Part shown: piece after piece, positions 51,876 to 60,328 of the stretch
Layout of the letters: every line of letters begins with the position of its first letter
Position numbering within the stretch: the first letter of the stretch is position 1
NCBI GenBank assembly: GCA_035555315.1
Contig: DATMGU010000078.1
Span: 120,339-184,338, forward strand
Direction: 5' to 3'
Length of the DNA: 64,000 bases
From: DATMGU01 sp035555315
GTDB lineage: Bacteria > Pseudomonadota > Alphaproteobacteria > ATCC43930 > CGMCC-115725
Translations under genes and position numbers: made by a program
The notes under the pieces: generated by a model
Told to the model about the DNA's origin: nothing
What the model saw: only the letters and a program-made list of their open reading frames with translations
Database searches by the model: none

Positions 51876-52947
51876 TCGAGCCTCCCATGAAGTCTGTGCC
51901 GGATGACGGCGAGGATGGTTCTTTTCGAAAGGTCACGACCTTGGACAAATAGGCGAGGTCGACCCGCTCCAGCGTCAGGCCGACCGGTGCGAACAGCGCG
52001 GCGAGATCGTCGCGCGCATAATTCGCGAAATAGGGCTCGTGGAAGCTGACCGGAAAATACTCCAACAGGGCATCGTAATCCGGCACGTCGCCGATCTGCA
52101 GGCTGTCGACCAGGATCAGCGTGCCGCCGGGCGCCAGCAGCCGCGCCATCTCCGCCGCCGCCAGCCGCCGTGGCTTGGCCGGCAACTCGTGAAACAGATA
52201 GACCGAGGTCACGATGTCGTAGCTGGCATCGGGCTCCGGCACCGCTTCGGCCGGCGCCTCGATAAACCGGGTGCGCGACCAGGGCGCCAGGGTCTTGCGC
52301 GCCTCGGCCAGGTAGAACGGGCTGAGGTCGAGGGCGGTGACCGCCAACCGCGGATAATTCGCCTTGACCTCGCGCAGGAAGCGCCCGGTGCCGCAGCCGA
52401 TATCGAGCAACCGGCTGGCACGGATGCCGCGCCGGCGCACGGCCTCGGCCAGCGGTACCAGGGCCTGGCGGCGCATCGCATCGGCGCCCCCGCTGAACAA
52501 CACCTCGACCTGATGATCGTAAAGCGCCGCCGATTGCTCGCTGAGATATCCGTCGGTCTGGTAATGGAAATTCTGCAGGTAATACCGCGGAAACTTTCCG
52601 GCCGGCTGCTGCTCCCTCACCTCGCTGTTGCGCCCGGCCTGGCGCCGCTCGTTCACCACCGCGAGATCGGCGAAAAACTGCCGAGCCTTGGCGAATGCCT
52701 CCAGCGGGTTCTCCCCGAGGACGGCCGGCAGCCGGTACAATCCGGCCGCGATGTTGTCGAGGTCGCGGCGCAGCAAGGCGCGTAGATCGGCGAGCAGCCG
52801 CCGCGTCGACGGCATCCGCGCCTTGATCTCGGGCGGCGTCGGCGTCTTATCGGTGAGGCGCGCTGCCAGCAGCTTTTGGCCGAAGAACCACGAGAACCGT
52901 GCGCCTTGGCTGGCGCGATAGACGAAGCGATCGAGCGACGAAATCAT
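51868..52947 (-). CDS. SAM-dependent methyltransferase
   Basis: This protein of 359 residues has a helical N-terminal extension of about 150 residues followed by a class I methyltransferase domain: ASRLLDIGCGTGRFLREV (motif I), AVTALDLSPFYLAEARKTL, SYDIVTSVYLFHELP and LLAPGGTLILVDSLQIGD. The extension contains NFHYQTDGYLSEQSAALYDHQ, a known pattern before such domains. The substrate is unknown. It lies between the SDR and the molybdopterin protein on one strand. Confidence 0.85.
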   Translation of the reverse strand: MISSLDRFVYRASQGARFSWFFGQKLLAARLTDKTPTPPEIKARMPSTRRLLADLRALLRRDLDNIAAGLYRLPAVLGENPLEAFAKARQFFADLAVVNERRQAGRNSEVREQQPAGKFPRYYLQNFHYQTDGYLSEQSAALYDHQVEVLFSGGADAMRRQALVPLAEAVRRRGIRASRLLDIGCGTGRFLREVKANYPRLAVTALDLSPFYLAEARKTLAPWSRTRFIEAPAEAVPEPDASYDIVTSVYLFHELPAKPRRLAAAEMARLLAPGGTLILVDSLQIGDVPDYDALLEYFPVSFHEPYFANYARDDLAALFAPVGLTLERVDLAYLSKVVTFRKEPSSPSSGTDFMGGSIE

Positions 52948-53004
52948 GCCGACAAAGCTACGCCCCCCATCGGCGATGGCAAGCCTGCTTGGTCCAGCGG
53001 CGGG

Positions 53005-53772
53005 TTAGCGAGGGCTGAGCACGAAGCGGGCGGCGAAACCGAGCAGGCCACGCGGCAGCAAATGAAAGGCGAGGGTCAACGCCTGATTGCCCGCCCCCAC
53101 CACCTGCACGGTGCGGCGGCCAAGGGCGGCGAGACCGGCCTTGGCGACCTGGTCCGGCGAATGCGCTCCGCCCCGGCGGCGCAGCCCCGACCGGTTGAAG
53201 AATTCGGTATCGGTCGTGCCCGGACACAACGCCAGCACATCGATCGGCAAGCCGCGCAACTCAGCGGTCAAGCCTTCGGCCAGACGCAAATCGAACGCCT
53301 TCGTCGCACTATAAGTCGCGACATACGGCAAGCCGGCGAAGGCGACGACGCTGGCGACCAGGATGATGCCGGCGCGCTGGCCCCCCGGCTCCGCGCGCTC
53401 GATCATGCCGGGCAGCAGCAGGCGGGTCAGCAGCAGCGGTGCCACGACATTGGTCATCACCATCGCCCGCTCGGCGTCGATCGGATTGTCCTTGACCATA
53501 CCGAACCGGCCGAGGCCGGCATTGTTGACCAGAAGATCGATGCCGAACGCATTAGCCGCGTCGGCGAGCCGTTCCGGGCCGCCCGGTGCGGCGAGATCGA
53601 CCGCGAGCACCTCGACCCGCCGGCCGGGCCGCGCCAATTCGGCCTGCAGCGCCACCAGGCGGCCGGTGTCGCGCCCGGTCAGCAACAGATCGGTCGAGGC
53701 TGGCAGCATCCGGGCGAAGCTGGCGCCGATGCCGCTGGTCGAGCCGGTTACAAGGGCTGCGTTGAAGCTCAT
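53005..53772 (-). CDS. Short-chain dehydrogenase/reductase
   Basis: This protein of 255 residues has the cofactor loop AALVTGSTSGIGASFARML (NADP-type), LLVNNAGLGRFG and the catalytic YSATK in YVATYSATKAF. The ATG at 53772 follows AGGAGATCCTT; the reading frame extends upstream into pgk in antisense and should not be used. The C terminus has a hydrophobic stretch (ALTLAFHLLPRGLLGFAARFV), like DltE-type SDRs. It is probably the first gene of the SDR-methyltransferase-oxidoreductase unit. Confidence 0.9.
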   Translation of the reverse strand: MSFNAALVTGSTSGIGASFARMLPASTDLLLTGRDTGRLVALQAELARPGRRVEVLAVDLAAPGGPERLADAANAFGIDLLVNNAGLGRFGMVKDNPIDAERAMVMTNVVAPLLLTRLLLPGMIERAEPGGQRAGIILVASVVAFAGLPYVATYSATKAFDLRLAEGLTAELRGLPIDVLALCPGTTDTEFFNRSGLRRRGGAHSPDQVAKAGLAALGRRTVQVVGAGNQALTLAFHLLPRGLLGFAARFVLSPR

Positions 53773-53877
53773 AAGGATCTCCTGTCCAGCGGCGTTGACA
53801 GCCATGGGGGTGGTCTCTATCCCCGTGTGCGACGCCCGTAACGTCGGGGCCTTCAGCTTAGGGGAACGAGGTCGACC

Positions 53878-55077
53878 ATGCGCCGATTCAAGACACTCGA
53901 CGACGTGACCGTAGCTGGCAAGCGGGTGCTGGTCCGGGTCGATCTCAACGTGCCGATGCAGGACGGCAGGGTATCCGATACGACGCGGATCGAGCGGCTG
54001 GTACCGACCATCGAACGGCTCCAGCGCGCCGGCGCCAAGGTCGTTCTGTTGTCGCATTTCGGACGCCCCAAGGGCAAGCCGGACCCGGCCTATTCGCTGC
54101 GCCCGCTGGTCGGTCCGCTGTCCGCGGCACTGGCCGGCAAGCCGGTCGCCTTCGCCGAGGATTGCGTCGGTCCGGCGGCGCGGGCGGTCATAGATCGGCT
54201 GGCCGATGGCGACATCGCCTTGCTGGAAAACCTGCGCTTTCACGCGGGGGAAGAAGCGAACGACCCGGCTTTCGCCCAAGAGCTCGCCTCGCTCGGCGAC
54301 CTCTACGTCAATGACGCCTTCTCGGCCGCCCACCGCGCTCATGCCTCGACCGAGGCGATCGCCCGGCTGCTGCCGGCCGCCGCCGGGATGCTGATGCAGG
54401 CGGAGCTCGATGCGCTGACAGCGGCGCTGGAACACCCGCAGCGCCCGGTCTTGGCCCTGGTCGGCGGTTCCAAGGTATCGACCAAGCTCGATCTGTTGAA
54501 TTCGCTGGTGAGCAAGGTCGATTTCCTGGTGATCGGCGGCGCCATGGCGAACACCATGCTGCTGGCGCGCGGCATCGAGGTCGGCAAATCCTTGGCCGAG
54601 CGCGATCTGCTCGGCACCGCGAAGGACATCTTCGCCGCGGCGGAACGCGCCAGCTGCGCCATCATCCTGCCGGAAGACGCCGTGATCGCCGAAAAACTGG
54701 CGCCGAACATGCCGACCGAGGTGGTGCCGATCGACGCCATACCGACGGACCGCATGGTGCTGGATATCGGGCCGCGATCGGTGGACGTCATCACCGATCG
54801 GCTGACGAAATGCCGCACGGTGGTCTGGAACGGGCCGGTCGGCGCCTTCGAGACCAAGCCCTTCGACAAGGCCACGATGGCGATCGCGATACGCCTCGCC
54901 GAGCTGACCGAAGCCGGCACGGTGATGAGCGTGGCCGGTGGCGGCGATACGCTGGCGGCGGTGGCCGCCGCCGGCGTCACCGACCGGCTGACCTATGTCT
55001 CGACCGCGGGCGGCGCTTTCCTGGAATGGCTGGAAGGGCGGGTCTTGCCCGGCGTGGCGGCGTTGACCCAGGACTAG
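53878..55077 (+). CDS. pgk: Phosphoglycerate kinase
   Basis: This protein of 399 residues begins MRRFKTLDDVTVAGKRVLVRVDLNVP with the substrate Asp/Asn in the RVDLNVPMQDG segment. It has HFGRPKG, GGSKVSTKLDLL, VVWNGPVGAFE and the nucleotide loop SVAGGGDTLA. It transfers phosphate from 1,3-bisphosphoglycerate to ADP in glycolysis. It stands alone here: gap, its usual upstream neighbour, is at 10007, some 43 kb away. It is divergent from the SDR with 105 bases between. Confidence 0.97.
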   Translation: MRRFKTLDDVTVAGKRVLVRVDLNVPMQDGRVSDTTRIERLVPTIERLQRAGAKVVLLSHFGRPKGKPDPAYSLRPLVGPLSAALAGKPVAFAEDCVGPAARAVIDRLADGDIALLENLRFHAGEEANDPAFAQELASLGDLYVNDAFSAAHRAHASTEAIARLLPAAAGMLMQAELDALTAALEHPQRPVLALVGGSKVSTKLDLLNSLVSKVDFLVIGGAMANTMLLARGIEVGKSLAERDLLGTAKDIFAAAERASCAIILPEDAVIAEKLAPNMPTEVVPIDAIPTDRMVLDIGPRSVDVITDRLTKCRTVVWNGPVGAFETKPFDKATMAIAIRLAELTEAGTVMSVAGGGDTLAAVAAAGVTDRLTYVSTAGGAFLEWLEGRVLPGVAALTQD

Positions 55078-55096
55078 CGCCGTTTCGGGCCACGCT

Positions 55097-57007
55097 CTAA
55101 GCCCGGACGAGCTGGCCCGGCAAATGGGCGGTCACCGTCGTTCCGATGCCGAGAGTGCTTTCGATCGACAAGTGCCCGCCATGCAGTTCCACCATGGCGC
55201 GGGTCAACGGCAATCCCAGACCGGTGCCTTCATATTTCCGGTTGAGCCGGCCATCGACCTGACCGAAGGGCGATAGCGCCGTCTGGATTTGCGCCGGGGC
55301 GATGCCGATGCCGGTATCTTCGACCTGCAGCAGGATATCGCCATCGGGTGCGCAGAGGGTGCGGATGGTGACGGTGCCGTTCGCCGGCGTGAACTTCACC
55401 GCGTTGCTGACGAGGTTCAGCAGCACCTGCTTCAGCTTGCGCGGATCGGCGAAGAGCGGCGGCATCGCCGGATCGATCACCGCCGAAAGCACCAGGTTGC
55501 CGTGCATCGCGCGCTCGCGCATCAGGCGCAGCACGCTGTCGATCACCTCGTCCAGCGTCATCAATTCCGCCCGGAGGTCGAGCATGCCGGCCTCCGCCTT
55601 GGCGAGGTCGAGGATGTCGTTGATGACGTTCAGCAGATGCCGTCCGCTTTCGAGCACATCGTTGAGATATTCGCGATACTGCGGATTGCCGATCGGCCCG
55701 AACGTCTCGCCCAGGATCAGTTCGGAAAACCCGATGATGGCGTTGAGCGGCGTGCGCAGTTCGTGGCTGACATTCGCCAGGAATTCGCTTTTGGCCCGGT
55801 TCGCGGCTTCAGCCGCCTCCTTCGCCTCGTAAAGCGCACGCTCGCGTTCCTTGATCTCGGTGATGTCGGTCCTGATGCCGACGATACCGCCATCGGCGGT
55901 CAAGCTGTCCGTGGCGCGAATCCAGCGTCCATCCGCCAATTGGTAGACGAACGCCACATCCTCGACCGCGCGCCGTCGCGCCCACATAGCCGGGTTTCGC
56001 ATCCGTTCGACCGTGTCCGGCGAAAGATCGCCGGACGCCATCAAGGCCTGACGCAGTTCCGTGACCGTGATGCCGGCCTGAAGCAGCGACGCCGCCTTGG
56101 GGTACATCGCGACGAAGCGATCGTTGCGGAGTACCATCCGATCGTCGCCGTCGAACAGAGCGAAGCCTTCGCCGATGCTGTCGATCGCCTGGATAAGCTG
56201 GCCCTGCGACTGGGCCGCGAGATCGAGGGCCGTCGCCTCGCTGGTGATGTCGCGCGCGGTCCCGCGATAACCGCAGAAGCGGCCGCCGATCGATGCATAG
56301 ACCGGCAGACCGGCCATCCGGAACTGCCGGTCCGAGCCGTTGGCGTGACGCATCACGAAACCACGGTCGCGGAACGGCCGCTGGTGGGTGGCGATCAGCG
56401 GGTTGGCATCCTCCCCCGGATCGTCGTGCATGAACCTTCCCAGAGAGACCAGATTGCGACCGATCAACTCGCGGGGATGGAAGCCTAACACCTCGCTGAC
56501 CCGGGGGGTCACGTAGGTCAGGACCATCTCCGCGTCGGTCTCCCAGATCCAGTCGGAGACCAGGCGCGTCAAATCTTCGAGCCGCTCCTGCGCTTGGCTC
56601 AATTGGTGATTGGTGGTGCGTTCCGGCGACCACGTATCTGGAAAGCTGCCCGCCAGGCCAATCAGACTGCTGCCCCGCCACGCGCCGTAATGGGTCGAAC
56701 TGATCTCGTAAGCGGTGCCCCTGATCTCGAACCGATCGACACGCGTCACCGGCCGGCGCGTCTTCACCAGCGCGGCGATGATTTCTTCGACCGGCCAGGG
56801 CATCGAAAACACCGCGGGGTAGCCATCGGGCACGATGCTGACCGCGAATCGGCGATAATCGGCGTTGTTCCAGATGACCTGACCATCGAGGTTGGCGATA
56901 TAGGCAGCCCCCGAACCAGCCACGAAATCCAAGCCCAGGGCAGCCACGATCGGCGCATAGGAATGGGTGCTATCGGCGGTAGAGGTCGCGCGTTTCACCG
57001 CCTTCAT
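55097..57007 (-). CDS. PAS-domain sensor histidine kinase (soluble)
   Basis: This protein of 636 residues has no membrane helix. Three PAS-like regions are visible at about 30-120, 145-255 (DWIWETDAEMVLTYVTPRVS) and 268-385 (SIGEGFALFDGDDRMVLRN). A coiled coil and HisKA with His415 (FLANVSHELRTPLNAIIGF) follow, then HATPase with LVSNAVKFTPANGTV, VEDTGIGIA and KYEGTGLGLPLTRAMVELHG. It resembles the soluble PAS kinases common in Rhodospirillales; no regulator gene is adjacent. Confidence 0.92.
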   Translation of the reverse strand: MKAVKRATSTADSTHSYAPIVAALGLDFVAGSGAAYIANLDGQVIWNNADYRRFAVSIVPDGYPAVFSMPWPVEEIIAALVKTRRPVTRVDRFEIRGTAYEISSTHYGAWRGSSLIGLAGSFPDTWSPERTTNHQLSQAQERLEDLTRLVSDWIWETDAEMVLTYVTPRVSEVLGFHPRELIGRNLVSLGRFMHDDPGEDANPLIATHQRPFRDRGFVMRHANGSDRQFRMAGLPVYASIGGRFCGYRGTARDITSEATALDLAAQSQGQLIQAIDSIGEGFALFDGDDRMVLRNDRFVAMYPKAASLLQAGITVTELRQALMASGDLSPDTVERMRNPAMWARRRAVEDVAFVYQLADGRWIRATDSLTADGGIVGIRTDITEIKERERALYEAKEAAEAANRAKSEFLANVSHELRTPLNAIIGFSELILGETFGPIGNPQYREYLNDVLESGRHLLNVINDILDLAKAEAGMLDLRAELMTLDEVIDSVLRLMRERAMHGNLVLSAVIDPAMPPLFADPRKLKQVLLNLVSNAVKFTPANGTVTIRTLCAPDGDILLQVEDTGIGIAPAQIQTALSPFGQVDGRLNRKYEGTGLGLPLTRAMVELHGGHLSIESTLGIGTTVTAHLPGQLVRA

Positions 57008-57101
57008 CGTGCTATCCGCGTATGCGCTTGGGCCGGCATCGCGGCCGCCAAAGCGTCAACGCAGCGCTCGAAAGATCGCCAATGCGGGGGATGGAACCGC
57101 C

Positions 57102-58307
57102 TCATAGCGCGCTCTCGATATGCTCGATGCCTTCGATCTGCCAGATCGCCTTGAGAAAGTCGGGGTTGCGTTGCCATTTCTTCACCAGCACGTTGGCCGC
57201 CGACGGCTTGATACGGTCGTACAACGCCATCAGCCGCGCGGTATCCGAACCGCCCGGCGTGCTTTCCGTCGCATGGGCTTTGCGGCTTAGCAGATAGATC
57301 CAAGCGAAGACCGATTTCTCGATGTTACGCGCCTTGCAGGCAACCGCCAGGCCCTCGCCGCCATCTTCGAACAACAGGCGCTGAACCAGCTTGGGGCGGA
57401 TGCCGGTGTATTTCGCGAAGCACGCCACGAACAAGGACACTTCGCCCTCGCGCAGGGCTTGAACCAACAAAGCGGGCGTAATGGCCCCCTGGCCGGAAAG
57501 CCGCTCGGCGAGTTCCGTGGATTTCAGCTCGGCATCGCCGACGGCGTCGGCGAGATCGGACACCGCATCTTCCATGGCATGGTCCAGCTCGACCGGATCG
57601 ACTTCGAAATGATCCAAAATATGACGCCGCAGAGCGGCGGAAACCCACCAATACATCCGCTTGGCCAGCGAGGGATCGAGTTCGGGTCGCCGCAACAGAG
57701 GATTCTGGTAGGTATCAACCCGTTGCGATTGTTCGACCAGATATTCCATGGTGCTTCGAGAGATCTGGGCGCTGTGATTCTCCAATAACGTCTTGATCAC
57801 GTCCACATTCTGCGTCTCGACCAGCGCATCGGCGACCTGCTGGCTGAGCGATTTGCGCATCGCGATCGCGAGCTGATGTTCGAGCGTACGGTTGCGAATG
57901 ATCTCGATCAGTTCGATGTCCTGCAACACCTCGGATCGCAGCAGCAGCGGGTGCGCTACTTCAATCTGATCATTGGCGAGGGCCAGCACCAGATCGTGTG
58001 GCGCGTCAGGCAGCGCCGCCAGGCGATCGGCCAAGGCACGCCGGACGGAAACCTCCACATCATTGATGAGATTGCGCAGGATTTCGCTCATCAGGACGCG
58101 TTCGCGATCCGTCAGCACCTGATTTTGGGAAAAAAACAGGTCGCCGATCGTCGCGATCAGCGTGCGGCGCCCGGACACAGTCTTGGTTCGTGCCAGCTTG
58201 TAGAGATAGTCAAGATCTTCGGGCGAACTCGTCACAGACTTCAACTCCATCCGCCCGATCCCACCACGATTACTAAAATTCTCATCGTCATCGCGAAGTC
58301 TTGTCAT
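57102..58307 (-). CDS. DUF2336 domain protein
   Basis: This all-helical protein of 401 residues has repeat-like units (LALANDQIEVAHPLLLRSEVLQD, LAIAMRKSLSQQVADALVET), the pattern of DUF2336 proteins common in Rhodospirillales and related orders. The fold is probably HEAT-like. The start could also be at 58250 (MELKSVTSSPEDL), or at 58379. It is divergent from the tiny ORF at 58546. Function unknown; relatives often lie next to signalling genes, as here beside the PAS kinase. Confidence 0.82.
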   Translation of the reverse strand: MTRLRDDDENFSNRGGIGRMELKSVTSSPEDLDYLYKLARTKTVSGRRTLIATIGDLFFSQNQVLTDRERVLMSEILRNLINDVEVSVRRALADRLAALPDAPHDLVLALANDQIEVAHPLLLRSEVLQDIELIEIIRNRTLEHQLAIAMRKSLSQQVADALVETQNVDVIKTLLENHSAQISRSTMEYLVEQSQRVDTYQNPLLRRPELDPSLAKRMYWWVSAALRRHILDHFEVDPVELDHAMEDAVSDLADAVGDAELKSTELAERLSGQGAITPALLVQALREGEVSLFVACFAKYTGIRPKLVQRLLFEDGGEGLAVACKARNIEKSVFAWIYLLSRKAHATESTPGGSDTARLMALYDRIKPSAANVLVKKWQRNPDFLKAIWQIEGIEHIESAL

Positions 58308-58436
58308 TGTACAAACCTGCAGAACAACGATTTTTATTCCGGAACTTTTTTCCAAATCACTGAATGTTCTGGCAGCCAACTGAAATTGCCGAATAGCCTC
58401 ACGAAAGTAAATCAGACTGCCTTGCCAAACAGTTAA

Positions 58437-58457
58437 GGGCGCTCGCCAGAAGCGCCC
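58437..58457. other. Stem-loop upstream of the DUF2336 gene
   Basis: GGGCGCT-N7-AGCGCCC is a perfect 7-bp hairpin, about 130 bases before the DUF2336 start. No T-run follows directly. The 238 bases between DUF2336 and the tiny ORF contain this and no clear promoter hexamers. Confidence 0.4.
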
Positions 58458-58545
58458 TCGGCAGCAAAAAGGTCGCCGCTCGGCCTAAGTTGTAATTCTT
58501 TGGAAGTGATGTTACGGTTCGGTCACATAAAGGGATTGGAACATA

Positions 58546-58734
58546 TTGATAAACGCGGGTTATCCGATCCAACTGCCGGCTGTGACGCAGACACGGTCAA
58601 CGGCATTGTCGCCTGTCCGACCTGTCGATGCCTCAACATCCGATCGGAATGACGCCGCCGAACCGCAACAAAACAATGCGTCGAATTTGGCGGCCTCCGC
58701 CCGCCGCGGCACCTTGGTCGACGTCACCATTTGA
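58546..58734 (+). CDS. Tiny hypothetical protein ending in a short conserved-looking motif
   Basis: This protein of 62 residues with a TTG start is disordered and rich in Gln, Asn, Thr and Pro, ending ARRGTLVDVTI. Short disordered proteins that finish with Arg-Gly followed by a hydrophobic-Asp strand recur in Rhodospirillales, as far as I remember. It has only a weak ribosome binding site (AAGGGATTGG, far upstream). It ends 52 bases before the NUDIX gene and may share its transcript. It may also be spurious. Confidence 0.45.
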   Translation: MINAGYPIQLPAVTQTRSTALSPVRPVDASTSDRNDAAEPQQNNASNLAASARRGTLVDVTI

Positions 58735-58786
58735 CCGGCTGATGTCGCGGCTTGCGATCGGCCGCGATGGTAGCGACATTAGGGCG

Positions 58787-59362
58787 ATGTCCAGCCAACC
58801 CCCGTCCGATGACTCCGATCCCGAGTCGGTTCAGCCCTTGCCGCCACGCGGCCCCGTCGACCGGCGCATCCCCGAAGGCGAAGACCGGCCGCGCCTGACC
58901 TGCGACGCCTGTGGCTTCATTTTCTACGAGAACCCCAAAATCGTCGTCGGCTCGGTGGTCGGCTGGGACGGACGGATCCTGCTATGCCGGCGCGCGATCG
59001 AGCCGCGTCGCGGCTATTGGACACTGCCGGCCGGCTATCTGGAACTGAACGAGACGACCGAAGCCGGGGCGGCGCGCGAGGCGATGGAGGAGGCGCAGGC
59101 GGATATCGCGATCGACGGCCTGCTCGCGATCTACTCCATCCCGCGCATCAGCCAAGTGCAGCTGATCTACCGCGCACGCCTGAAGCAAGGCGTCTACGCG
59201 CCCGGTCCGGAAAGCCTGGAAGTCGAGCTATTCGCCTGGGACGATATCCCTTGGCATGACCTGGCCTTTCCGTCGGTCCACTGGGCGCTCGACCATTATC
59301 GCGAAAGCCTAACCGAAGCCGTCCTGATCCCAAGGACCAACACCGCGACCGAGGGCCTATAA
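58787..59362 (+). CDS. NUDIX hydrolase
   Basis: This protein of 191 residues has an acidic, disordered head (residues 1-30), then LTCDACGFIFYENPKIVVGS with a Cys pair, and the NUDIX box GYLELNETTEAGAAREAMEE, in which the metal-binding REAMEE is intact. The Gly expected after REAMEEA is replaced by Gln. The frame extends to 58628, but the ATG at 58787 after TTAGGGCG fits. It hydrolyses a nucleoside diphosphate derivative; the substrate is unknown. It is convergent with ftsY. Confidence 0.9.
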   Translation: MSSQPPSDDSDPESVQPLPPRGPVDRRIPEGEDRPRLTCDACGFIFYENPKIVVGSVVGWDGRILLCRRAIEPRRGYWTLPAGYLELNETTEAGAAREAMEEAQADIAIDGLLAIYSIPRISQVQLIYRARLKQGVYAPGPESLEVELFAWDDIPWHDLAFPSVHWALDHYRESLTEAVLIPRTNTATEGL

Positions 59363-59386
59363 CCGATAGAGACCCTCTACCGGTTA
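59360..59386. terminator. Hairpin made of the two stop codons of convergent genes
   Basis: TAACCGATAGAG (59360-59371) pairs with CTCTACCGGTTA (59375-59386) with one mismatch and a three-base loop. The left arm begins with the TAA of the NUDIX gene; the right arm ends with the reverse complement of the TAA of ftsY. No T-tract is present. It may act as a compact bidirectional terminator or mRNA-end protector. Confidence 0.55.
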
Positions 59387-60328
59387 CGGCTCAAGCCCGA
59401 CAATGCCGCGAGCGAAGGCGCGGGCCTCGAACGGGCGCAGGTCCTCGGCGGTCTCACCGACACCGAGGGCATGCACCGGGACGCCGTATTTCTCGGCCAG
59501 GGCAACGACCACGCCGCCCCGTGCCGTGCCGTCCAGCTTGGTCATCACCAGACCTGTAACACCGGCCATGTCACTGAAGATCCGCACCTGGGCATGGGCG
59601 TTCTGACCGGTCGTGGCGTCGAGCACCAGCAGCACCGAATGGGGCACGCCGGGATCCATTTTTTTCATGACCCGGATCACCTTCTGCAGCTCGGCCATGA
59701 GATCGGCGCGGTTTTGCAGCCGGCCGGCGGTGTCGATCAGGAGCACGTCGGTCCCATCGCGCCGGGCGGCGGTCAAAGCATCGAATGCCAGGCCGGCCGC
59801 GTCGCTGCCGGTCGGGCGGGTGACCACCGGGGCGCCGATGCGATCGCCCCAGATCTTCAACTGCTCGACCGCCGCCGCGCGGAACGTATCGCCGGCCGCC
59901 AGCACGACCGAATGGCCCGCATCGCGAAACTGCTTGCCGAGCTTGCCGATCGTCGTGGTCTTGCCGCTACCGTTGACGCCGACCACCAGGATCACATGCG
60001 GCTTCAAATTCGGATCGATGACCAGCGGTTTCGCCACCGGCTCCAGCAACCGGGCGATTTCCTCGGCCAGCGACGCACGCACCTCCTCGGCGGTCACTTC
60101 CTGGCCGAACCGGCTCTTGCGCAGCTTGGTGGTCACCTGGGCGGCGAGACCGACGCCCATATCGGCGGAAATCAGCAGTTCCTCCAGCTCGGCCAGCGTC
60201 TCGTCATCCAGCCGCCGCTTTGTAAAGATGGCGCCGATGCCCTCGCCCAGCCGCGCTGAAGACCGGCTGAGCCCGGCGCGAAGCCGCTTCAGCCAGCCGC
60301 CCTGGGCGGCACCCGTATCCTCGCTCAC
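59384..60328 (-). CDS. ftsY: Signal recognition particle receptor FtsY
   Basis: This protein of 314 residues has the N domain at about 20-105 and the GTPase G domain with G1 GVNGSGKTTTIGKLG, DTFRAAAVEQL, G3 DTAGRLQN and G4 TKLDGTARGG. FtsY brings SRP-ribosome complexes to the translocon. The acidic A domain is short, as in many alphaproteobacteria. The start GTG at 60328 overlaps the mtaB stop by four bases (GTGA); eight extra codons upstream would lie in mtaB. Confidence 0.96.
   Translation of the reverse strand: MSEDTGAAQGGWLKRLRAGLSRSSARLGEGIGAIFTKRRLDDETLAELEELLISADMGVGLAAQVTTKLRKSRFGQEVTAEEVRASLAEEIARLLEPVAKPLVIDPNLKPHVILVVGVNGSGKTTTIGKLGKQFRDAGHSVVLAAGDTFRAAAVEQLKIWGDRIGAPVVTRPTGSDAAGLAFDALTAARRDGTDVLLIDTAGRLQNRADLMAELQKVIRVMKKMDPGVPHSVLLVLDATTGQNAHAQVRIFSDMAGVTGLVMTKLDGTARGGVVVALAEKYGVPVHALGVGETAEDLRPFEARAFARGIVGLEP

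Noticed and set aside
53773..54435. Upstream extension of the SDR frame
   Set aside because: The extension runs antisense to pgk, whose N terminus is unmistakable. The SDR has its own AGGAGA site and ATG at 53772.
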